Positions 1 to 5,267 of a stretch of 5,267 nt of DNA are shown here, one piece after another. Location of the stretch: NCBI GenBank assembly GCA_015661035.1, contig JACVJA010000135.1, positions 1-5,267 on the forward strand, written 5' to 3'. The notes under the pieces are model-generated. The model was not told the DNA's origin. It saw only the letters and a program-made list of their open reading frames with translations, and made no database searches. The DNA is from Candidatus Calidifonticultor daggyaiensis (GTDB lineage Bacteria; Actinomycetota; Humimicrobiia; Humimicrobiales; Humimicrobiaceae). The position numbers were made by a program, and so were the translations under genes. Position 1 is the stretch's first letter; every line of letters begins with the position of its first letter.

Positions 1-61
1 ATCATAAAAATTAACTTATTTTTCTTAAACAAACTTCATCATATAGGTTTAATTTATAAAA

Positions 62-2263
62 TTAATCTGTATTAATTACATTGCTAACAGCTTTTAATTC
101 TCTTTGCGGATAAGTAATACGTGAGTGATATATAGAAATTAAGCCATCTATAAAGCTCTGCTTAACCAAGTTTATTTCCTTTAAAGTTATATTTGCTTCA
201 TCCAGCTGACCATCCTTAATTTTATTTTCAAATATATAATTTACCATTTGCTCAATCTTTTTTGGGGTTATATTTTCAATAGACCTAACTGCAGCTTCAC
301 AAGAATCTGCGAGCATAAGTATTGCAGCTTCTTTAGATTGAGGTTTTCTTGTCTGATATCTAAAATGGCTTTCAACAAGATTGGTGCTACCATTTGATGT
401 TTTAATTGTTTCTTGATCTTTATGTTTTTCATAAAAATATGTCATTAAAGATGTACCGTGATGTTGAGCTATTACATTAATTACACGCCTAGGAATTTTA
501 TTTTTTATGGCATCTTCGACGCCGTCTCTTATGTGTGAAGCAATGATGTTTTTGCTCATTGAAGGATTTAATCTATCATGAATATTTTCCATGTCTACTT
601 GATTTTCGTAAAAATACTCAGGTCTTCTTAATTTTCCTAAATCATGATAAAGAGCTGCAACTTTTACAAGTAATGAATCAGCGCCAATTGCTTTTGCCGC
701 ATTTTCCCCTAAATGTGAAACTAAGAGACTATGATTATAAGTACCTGGAGCATTTATTAACATTTCTTTTAATAACGGCTGATCTGTATGAGATAATTCT
801 AGTAACCCCATAGCAGTGACAATTTTAAAAACTGACTCAATAAATGGCATTAAGCCAATTGTCAATATTGCACATATGAAACCATTTAACACTCCAATAG
901 CTGTATATAAAGATATTGTAGAAAATTGGCCACTTGATAAGTTGGTGATAAAAAATAAAAATGCAAGAATAATTGAACTTATAAACCCACTTCTCATCAC
1001 TTGAAAACGCTGAGATAAATTAGAAACTAAAAAAGAAGAAAATATGCCACCAAATAAATAAGCCAAAGTTAAACTAAAATCCAAATTAGTAATAATTCCA
1101 GCAAAAAAAGAAATGCAAATTGTAACAAATATTCCTATACTAACATTAAAAACGATAGACATTATCATTGCTATTGCCATTATTGGGAAAAGGTAATTCC
1201 ATAAGTTTAAATGAATTGACGCTAAAGTATTAAGTCCTTTTATTATCGCAACAAAAATAACTAAAAATGTAGCAATTAACAGTACTTTTCTTGTGCTGTT
1301 ATAAACTTGATATTGAAATTTGTACAAATAAAATCCAAGTATAAAAATTATAAAACATACAATTAAAGATAAATAAACATACCGATTCCAATTTATTTCT
1401 CTTTCTAATAAACCTAACTTCTTTAATACAGTAATATCTGATTCATCAACTATATCACCCTCAGATATTATAGTTTGCCCTTCAATTATACTGACCATAT
1501 GAGGAGGAGTTTTTGCAATTGCTTCTTCTTTTGCTTTCTCAGTAGCTATTGGATCAAAAACTGCAGTTGGCTTAATGTTTGCTTCTATAATAGGTATTAC
1601 TAATGATAAATCTGTGGGAGTTAAAGATTTATCCTGCTCAACTAATAATGGTATTTTACTTTTTATATATTCTAATTCAGTAGGCTTTATTTTTTCACTC
1701 ATTATTTTTTTTGCTGCACGAATGCATGCATTCATTAGCCTTGAATTATCATCAATATTTAAATTCAAAATTTTGCTTATTGTTTGCTCGCTATAAATAT
1801 TTCCAACTAAGTTTGAAAGATAGGTTATTTTCTCTTCTTGAGTCTTGTCTTTTTTTTGATTTACTATTTTAGCTAAATTAAAAAAGTATTTTATCTGAAA
1901 TAATACCCCATCTGGTCCATTTAAAACTGCTGAATCATACACATATATATCTTCAACTAATGATTCATTTCTAATTTTATCTTCTTCTGTTTTAACAGGA
2001 TCTTCAAATTGTATATTTTTATTTGCTTTAATTGTTCTTGGGCTTGGCTTACCAAGCTCAATTCCCATATCTGGAGTATAGTTATAAGCTAAGATAAAAC
2101 CTATTATCACAGAAGTAAAGATAAAAATATAAATTCTTTGGGCAATTTTACTCCTTAAAGAAAAGTACTTCCATAAAAAGCCCTTTGGACTGTTTATATA
2201 TTCAAAATCACCACTTTTAATTAGCTCTTTTGTTTTATTTTTAATTTTTTTATTTGCTATCAT
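62..2263 (-). CDS. pgpH: PgpH-type 7TMR-HD membrane cyclic-di-AMP phosphodiesterase
   Basis: Integral membrane phosphodiesterase expected to hydrolyse c-di-AMP to pApA, lowering the messenger that controls potassium and osmolyte balance. The 733 aa match PgpH/YqfF length. Order: a short basic cytoplasmic N-terminus; one membrane helix near 42-61; an extracytoplasmic 7TMR-HDED domain about 65-290 (EDPVKTEEDK, then EGQTIISEGDIVDES); seven hydrophobic segments near 295-315, 327-345, 355-372, 374-394, 396-414, 427-445 and 454-476; then the cytosolic HD domain about 485-720. The metal-binding HD residues all appear present: His511 (YNHS), His540-Asp541 (YHDLGK), His577, His601-His602 and Asp653 (LADS). 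The ATG at 2263 is the only good start, but no clear Shine-Dalgarno precedes it, so translational coupling to phoH 46 nt upstream is possible. c-di-AMP specificity is inferred from the architecture. Confidence 0.95.
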   Translation of the reverse strand: MIANKKIKNKTKELIKSGDFEYINSPKGFLWKYFSLRSKIAQRIYIFIFTSVIIGFILAYNYTPDMGIELGKPSPRTIKANKNIQFEDPVKTEEDKIRNESLVEDIYVYDSAVLNGPDGVLFQIKYFFNLAKIVNQKKDKTQEEKITYLSNLVGNIYSEQTISKILNLNIDDNSRLMNACIRAAKKIMSEKIKPTELEYIKSKIPLLVEQDKSLTPTDLSLVIPIIEANIKPTAVFDPIATEKAKEEAIAKTPPHMVSIIEGQTIISEGDIVDESDITVLKKLGLLEREINWNRYVYLSLIVCFIIFILGFYLYKFQYQVYNSTRKVLLIATFLVIFVAIIKGLNTLASIHLNLWNYLFPIMAIAMIMSIVFNVSIGIFVTICISFFAGIITNLDFSLTLAYLFGGIFSSFLVSNLSQRFQVMRSGFISSIILAFLFFITNLSSGQFSTISLYTAIGVLNGFICAILTIGLMPFIESVFKIVTAMGLLELSHTDQPLLKEMLINAPGTYNHSLLVSHLGENAAKAIGADSLLVKVAALYHDLGKLRRPEYFYENQVDMENIHDRLNPSMSKNIIASHIRDGVEDAIKNKIPRRVINVIAQHHGTSLMTYFYEKHKDQETIKTSNGSTNLVESHFRYQTRKPQSKEAAILMLADSCEAAVRSIENITPKKIEQMVNYIFENKIKDGQLDEANITLKEINLVKQSFIDGLISIYHSRITYPQRELKAVSNVINTD

Positions 2264-2309
2264 CTTAGATTAAAAAATTATGGTTTTTTATATTTATTCT
2301 GTTAGGTTT

Positions 2310-3323
2310 TTATATTTCTTCTGATAATTTCTTAATTTTATTATTCTGCATTTCCAGTCTATGGCTTTCCTCATATAATTTATAAGCATCTACTATTTTT
2401 TGGACTAGTGAATGCCTAACAACATCTTTAGACGTTAAATAAACAAATTTAATACCTGGGATATCTTTTAATATTTCTCTTACTTGAATTAAGCCAGACT
2501 TCTTTTCAGCAGGTAAGTCTATTTGTGTAATATCACCTGTTATTACTATTTTCGAATTAAATCCAAGCCTTGTTAGAAACATTTTCATTTGTTCAGGTGA
2601 AGCATTTTGTGCTTCATCAAGTATAATAAATGAGTCGTTTAAAGTTCTCCCTCTCATATATGCAAGTGGAACAACTTCTATTACTCCAATATCCATATAA
2701 TGTTGAAATGTTTCAATATCCAGCATTTCATAAAGAGCATCATATAGGGGTCTTAAATAAGGGTTGATTTTATCATATATATCTCCAGGTAAAAAACCTA
2801 GCTTTTCCCCAGCCTCTACTACTGGTTTGACCAAAATTATCCTGGCTACATCATTTTTAATTAATGCTCCAACAGCCATTGCCAATGCAAGATAGGTCTT
2901 ACCTGTTCCTGCAGGCCCTATACCAAAAATTATAGTATTATCACGTATAGATTCCATATAATGCTTCTGGCCTTCTGTTCTCGGTTTAATTTTTTTACCA
3001 CTATTTACAATTATAAAATCACTAAAAATTTCATGTGGTTTAACTACTGACTTCTCTTCTAAAATTTTTATTGAATCACTAACTTTTTGAATATCCATTT
3101 TTTGGCCTAAATTTATTTGAAGTGTTAATTCATTTAATAATTTTATAACCTTTTGAACATTTTTATTTTTTCCCTTTACTTCAATATCGTTTCCTAAAAC
3201 AAAAATATCTACATCATATTCATTTTCAATTAATCTTATAAGTTTATCTCTATCACCTAGCAGTTCTGCTATTGAGTGATTTTTTGTAAAATCTAAAGTT
3301 ATTTTTTGCTTAGTTTGATACAA
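2310..3323 (-). CDS. phoH: PhoH-family P-loop ATPase
   Basis: Cytosolic ATPase of the PhoH/YbeZ family, related to the helicase-like NTPase fold and linked to RNA metabolism. In several bacteria it works with the endoribonuclease YbeY; its precise role is unsettled. From the TTG at 3323 it is 337 aa, a normal length. Numbered from that start: an N-terminal small KH-like region (about 15-70); a linker; RTEGQKHYMESI as the Q-motif-like entry near 115-126; Walker A GPAGTGKT at 136-143; KPVVEAGEKLGFLPGD near 166-181; AYMRGRTL then Walker B IILDEAQN at 233-240; the sensor-like VITGDITQIDLP at 260-271; and VVRHSLVQ with Arg303. All are intact. The short C-terminal tail is Lys/Glu-rich. pgpH follows after 46 nt, as in Bacillota, where ybeY usually comes next. 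Confidence 0.96.
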   Translation of the reverse strand: MYQTKQKITLDFTKNHSIAELLGDRDKLIRLIENEYDVDIFVLGNDIEVKGKNKNVQKVIKLLNELTLQINLGQKMDIQKVSDSIKILEEKSVVKPHEIFSDFIIVNSGKKIKPRTEGQKHYMESIRDNTIIFGIGPAGTGKTYLALAMAVGALIKNDVARIILVKPVVEAGEKLGFLPGDIYDKINPYLRPLYDALYEMLDIETFQHYMDIGVIEVVPLAYMRGRTLNDSFIILDEAQNASPEQMKMFLTRLGFNSKIVITGDITQIDLPAEKKSGLIQVREILKDIPGIKFVYLTSKDVVRHSLVQKIVDAYKLYEESHRLEMQNNKIKKLSEEI

Positions 3324-3336
3324 TAAAATCACCTCT
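3324..3336 (-). promoter_or_regulatory. Shine-Dalgarno of phoH (rules out the GTG start)
   Basis: Minus strand AGAGGTGAT begins at 3336. GAGG (3335-3332) is followed by 8 nt and then an in-frame TTG at 3323. The in-frame GTG at 3332 shares its first base with the last G of GAGG, so it cannot be the start used with this site. The motif and the following TTT match the HIT gene's site, which suggests that it is genuine. Confidence 0.8.
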
Positions 3337-3415
3337 AAAAAACTATGTATTAAATTTCAATTTATTACATTTCAGTTTTATAAATTTTATATTAAATATT
3401 TTCTCTCTAAAACTT

Positions 3416-3760
3416 TTAACCTGGAGGCCAACTAAAAATTCTTTTTCCAAGCACATGAAAGTGTAAATGATTTACACTTTGCCCCGCAGCCAAACCTGTA
3501 TTTGTAACAATTCTAAAACCATCTGCATCAAGATTTAATTCTTTTGCTGTATCTGCAATTGCTTTAAAAATTGCTAAAAATTCTTCAGCGCTTAAATTTT
3601 TAATATCCATTACAGAATCAATATGTTTTTTTGGAACAGCTAGTAAATGTACCGGTGCCTTAGGATTTAAGTCTTTAAATATAATTGTATAATTATCTTC
3701 ATAAACAATTTCACTAGCTATTTCCTTATTTATTATCTTACAAAATACACAATCTTTCAT
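3416..3760 (-). CDS. HIT-family (HINT-like) purine nucleoside phosphoramidase / nucleotide hydrolase
   Basis: Small cytosolic histidine-triad hydrolase. HINT-type members cleave AMP-lysine and other purine nucleoside phosphoramidates; the physiological substrate here is unknown. From the ATG at 3760 it is 114 aa, typical for the family. Numbered from that ATG: CxxC zinc-ligand pair at Cys4/Cys7 (DCVFCKI), the conserved PKKH segment with His46, GFRIVTNTG near 81-89, the AAGQSV loop, the triad HLHFHVL at 98-104 with His100 as expected nucleophile, and the C-terminal SWPPG characteristic of HINT proteins. All catalytic and putative zinc positions are intact. It is preceded by a candidate promoter and a strong ribosome binding site, and followed 92 nt later by phoH. 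In Bacillota a HIT gene commonly follows mtaB, which fits here. Confidence 0.95.
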   Translation of the reverse strand: MKDCVFCKIINKEIASEIVYEDNYTIIFKDLNPKAPVHLLAVPKKHIDSVMDIKNLSAEEFLAIFKAIADTAKELNLDADGFRIVTNTGLAAGQSVNHLHFHVLGKRIFSWPPG

Positions 3761-3763
3761 CAA

Positions 3764-3772
3764 ATCACCTCT
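3764..3772 (-). promoter_or_regulatory. Shine-Dalgarno of the HIT gene (decides the start)
   Basis: Minus strand AGAGGTGAT is a strong match to the 16S rRNA anti-Shine-Dalgarno. From GAGG (3771-3768) there are 7 nt to the ATG at 3760 but only 4 nt to the upstream in-frame TTG at 3763. The ATG is therefore the better start. Confidence 0.85.
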
Positions 3773-3781
3773 TATAACATT

Positions 3782-3801
3782 TTGAATTTACAAATATTCA
3801 A
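3782..3801. repeat. Short inverted repeat in the HIT gene leader
   Basis: Minus strand TTGAAT (3801-3796) and ATTCAA (3787-3782) are perfect 6-bp arms around an 8-nt centre. The repeat lies immediately downstream of the predicted transcription start and about 10 nt before the Shine-Dalgarno. This position would suit an operator or a weak leader hairpin, but the arms are AT-rich and could arise by chance. No known operator consensus is recognised. Confidence 0.3.
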
Positions 3802-3809
3802 GCGAAAAA

Positions 3810-3837
3810 ATTATACTCTCTCTACATTTAATTACAA
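3810..3837 (-). promoter_or_regulatory. Candidate sigma-70 promoter upstream of the HIT gene
   Basis: On the minus strand a -35-like TTGTAA (3837-3832, 4 of 6 consensus bases) is followed by a 16-nt spacer and a perfect TATAAT (3815-3810). Transcription would begin near 3803, giving a leader of about 40-45 nt before the HIT start codon. It lies in the widest gap of the window (151 nt), where a new transcription unit is expected. In DNA this AT-rich, TATAAT occurs by chance, so the support comes from the combination of hexamers, spacing and position. Confidence 0.5.
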
Positions 3838-3893
3838 TGATATAACAATAATTAGTTTTATCAAATAATCCAAGAATATTAAATTAACAATCT

Positions 3894-3913
3894 TAGAATA
3901 ATTTAGAATAATT
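3894..3913. repeat. Perfect 10-bp tandem duplication at the mtaB stop codon
   Basis: The unit TAGAATAATT (plus strand) occurs twice head to tail, at 3894-3903 and 3904-3913. The second copy supplies two of the three bases of the mtaB stop codon (3912-3914). It is probably a slippage duplication in AT-rich DNA. No function is evident and it does not form a terminator. Confidence 0.7.
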
Positions 3914-5267
3914 AAATAATTTCACCTAAAAGACCATCTTTATATAATTTTTTTGTCCTAATCTTTATAATTTTTCCTTTCATTTTTAACTGGGAATTAT
4001 CTGAGTTATTTTTTAAATTATTAAAATTAAAATAAACTTTTATATAATTTTCAGATGTACCTTCTGCAATATTCAACTTGAAATCAAATTTCTCAAAAAC
4101 AACTTCTAGAACTTTATTAATATTTTTCTTAAGAAAATCTTCTCTTAAATTTTCACATAGCTGTAATAATTTTTCCCTTCTTTCATTTTTCACATTTACA
4201 TCTACTTGGTTTTCAAACCCTGATGCCAAAGTATTTGGTCTTATAGAATATTTGAAAACATGAACTTTAGAAAGTTTTAACTCCTCAATAAGATTTAAAG
4301 TTTGCAAAAAATCATCATTATCTTCATAAGGAAACCCAACGATAACATCAGTTGTTATCGCAAAATCATTTAAAGAAGATGATATATTAAATATTCTTCT
4401 TTTAAAATACCCACTATTATATGGCCTATTCATGAGTTTTAAAATTTTGTCACTTCCGCTTTGAAGTGGAATGTGTAAATGTTTAGCAAATCTTTGCTGC
4501 CAATTGCTTAGTATTCCAATTAATTCATTATCTATTTCATTTATTTCAATTGAGCTTAATCTTATTCTTTTTATTTTCGTAAAATTTAAAATTATTAACA
4601 ATAAGGATTTTAAACTTATTTTATTTTCTTTAAATGTATCAAACTTATTTTTATTCCTGCAATTATTATTACTATTATAGATATCTTGATAAAATTTATT
4701 TAATAAATGTTGTAATTGTAAATTTTGGGAAAATAAATCAACATTGCTATTATCAATAATATAATTATACTTGCCAATATGAATTCCTGTAAGAACTACT
4801 TCCTCAAAACCCAAATCTACAAAATTGTTAATCTTTTCTATTATTTCCTTTGGATTTATACTTTTATAACTACCTCTAACAAATGGAACAATACAATAAC
4901 TGCATTTTTGCTCACAGCCATCCTGTATTTTTATAAGAGGTCTGCTATGCTGGTGTAGTTGGTTTGTTAATAGTTTATCTTCTAAAAAAACATTACTACC
5001 TGTTTTTGCTTTATTGTTAATTTCTAGACTAAATTCTTCTTCATCAAGATTATTAGACCTTAACTTTTGTAAATTGCTGCTTTTATTATTTTTTATTATT
5101 ACCCATGCATTTTCTTTATTTTCACTTGTACAACTAATAATATTTAATAAGAAATTAACTATCTTTTCTTTTTGCTTATTACTGAAGAAAAAATCCGCAC
5201 CAAGTTTTTTAAATGTTTTGCTATTATATTTAAGACCGCATCCAGTTACTATAAGAATTGAATTCGG
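3912..5267 (-). CDS. mtaB: MtaB-type tRNA methylthiotransferase (radical SAM), 5'-partial
   Basis: Likely converts t6A37 of ANN-decoding tRNAs to ms2t6A, using two iron-sulfur clusters and S-adenosylmethionine. The reading frame stays open from the stop (TAA, 3914-3912) to the window edge, giving 451 residues without the true N-terminus. A TTG at 4814 lies inside the conserved core (VDLGFEEVVLTG) and cannot be the start. Residues numbered from the edge: end of the UPF0004 domain with VTGC (Cys10); radical SAM CxxxCxxC as CEQKCSYC (Cys118, 122, 125); TGIHIG near 160; RIRLSSIE; HLHIPLQSGSD at 263-273; TTDVIVGFP near 305-313; and a TRAM-like tail with TSENYIKV. TGIHIG and RIRLSSIE fit MtaB rather than MiaB or RimO. 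Two Asn/Lys-rich stretches make it longer than usual between motifs. GFPYE replaces the common GFPGE. Family assignment is firm; substrate is inferred from the family. Confidence 0.93.
   Translation of the reverse strand, partial: PNSILIVTGCGLKYNSKTFKKLGADFFFSNKQKEKIVNFLLNIISCTSENKENAWVIIKNNKSSNLQKLRSNNLDEEEFSLEINNKAKTGSNVFLEDKLLTNQLHQHSRPLIKIQDGCEQKCSYCIVPFVRGSYKSINPKEIIEKINNFVDLGFEEVVLTGIHIGKYNYIIDNSNVDLFSQNLQLQHLLNKFYQDIYNSNNNCRNKNKFDTFKENKISLKSLLLIILNFTKIKRIRLSSIEINEIDNELIGILSNWQQRFAKHLHIPLQSGSDKILKLMNRPYNSGYFKRRIFNISSSLNDFAITTDVIVGFPYEDNDDFLQTLNLIEELKLSKVHVFKYSIRPNTLASGFENQVDVNVKNERREKLLQLCENLREDFLKKNINKVLEVVFEKFDFKLNIAEGTSENYIKVYFNFNNLKNNSDNSQLKMKGKIIKIRTKKLYKDGLLGEII

Noticed and set aside
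20..52. TTAAAC/GTTTAA inverted repeat after pgpH as a terminator
   Set aside because: The stem is short and AT-rich and is followed by GAAAAATAAG rather than a T-run, so it does not look like an intrinsic terminator.
559..1796. Plus-strand open frames within pgpH (559-813, 816-1004, 1575-1796)
   Set aside because: They lie antisense to well-conserved pgpH coding sequence, show no recognisable domains, and are explained by the reverse of an AT-rich gene.
3373..3415. Inverted repeat AGTTTTA/TAAAACT just after the HIT stop as a terminator
   Set aside because: The arms are only 7 bp and have one G-C pair, the loop is about 27 nt, and no T-tract follows on the transcribed strand. It is not a credible intrinsic terminator.
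3761..3911. Riboswitch or small RNA in the mtaB-HIT gap
   Set aside because: No conserved core or GC-containing stems are visible. The 151 nt are low-complexity AT-rich sequence apart from the promoter-like hexamers and one short inverted repeat.
4078..4680. Plus-strand open frames within mtaB (4078-4263, 4471-4680)
   Set aside because: They are antisense shadows of conserved mtaB sequence. Their Phe/Leu/Ser-rich products reflect reverse-complemented Lys/Asn/Glu codons.
3912..4814. A stand-alone 300-residue protein starting at TTG 4814
   Set aside because: The frame runs open upstream to the window edge and encodes the radical SAM CxxxCxxC and the end of the UPF0004 domain. The TTG is an internal Leu codon.

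Overview
This window is a strongly AT-rich stretch (GC roughly under 30% by eye) of bacterial chromosome. All four protein genes lie on the minus strand, so transcription runs from high to low coordinates. In transcription order they are: a tRNA methylthiotransferase (mtaB, cut off at its 5' end by the window edge), a HIT-family nucleotide hydrolase, a PhoH-family ATPase, and a membrane HD-domain cyclic-di-AMP phosphodiesterase of the PgpH/7TMR-HD type. The order resembles the conserved Bacillota housekeeping neighbourhood (mtaB, HIT, rpsU, yqeY, ... phoH, pgpH, ybeY), but rpsU, yqeY and yqfC/yqfD are absent between the HIT gene and phoH. The strong AGAGGTGAT ribosome binding sites and this order suggest a low-GC Bacillota (Clostridia-like) organism or another low-GC lineage such as Melainabacteria/Vampirovibrionota. 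The sequence alone does not settle which.

Layout: 1-61 is a short AT-rich spacer after pgpH, with an ATG at its very edge that could open the next gene. 62-2263 is pgpH. 2264-2309 is a 46-nt gap. 2310-3323 is phoH, whose best start is a TTG. 3324-3415 is a 92-nt gap with the phoH ribosome binding site. 3416-3760 is the HIT gene. 3761-3911 is a 151-nt gap holding a plausible sigma-70 promoter, a small inverted repeat and a strong ribosome binding site. 3912-5267 is the partial mtaB, which is open to the window edge. No gap exceeds 300 nt. No RNA gene, mobile element or CRISPR array is visible.

Functionally this is RNA and nucleotide housekeeping plus second-messenger control: tRNA A37 thiolation (MtaB), purine nucleoside phosphoramidate/dinucleotide hydrolysis (HIT), an RNA-linked P-loop ATPase (PhoH), and c-di-AMP degradation (PgpH). 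The promoter upstream of the HIT gene suggests that HIT-phoH-pgpH form one transcription unit that can be read separately from mtaB. I do not see a previously undescribed system here. The noteworthy points are start-codon corrections, low-complexity insertions in MtaB, and small regulatory details.
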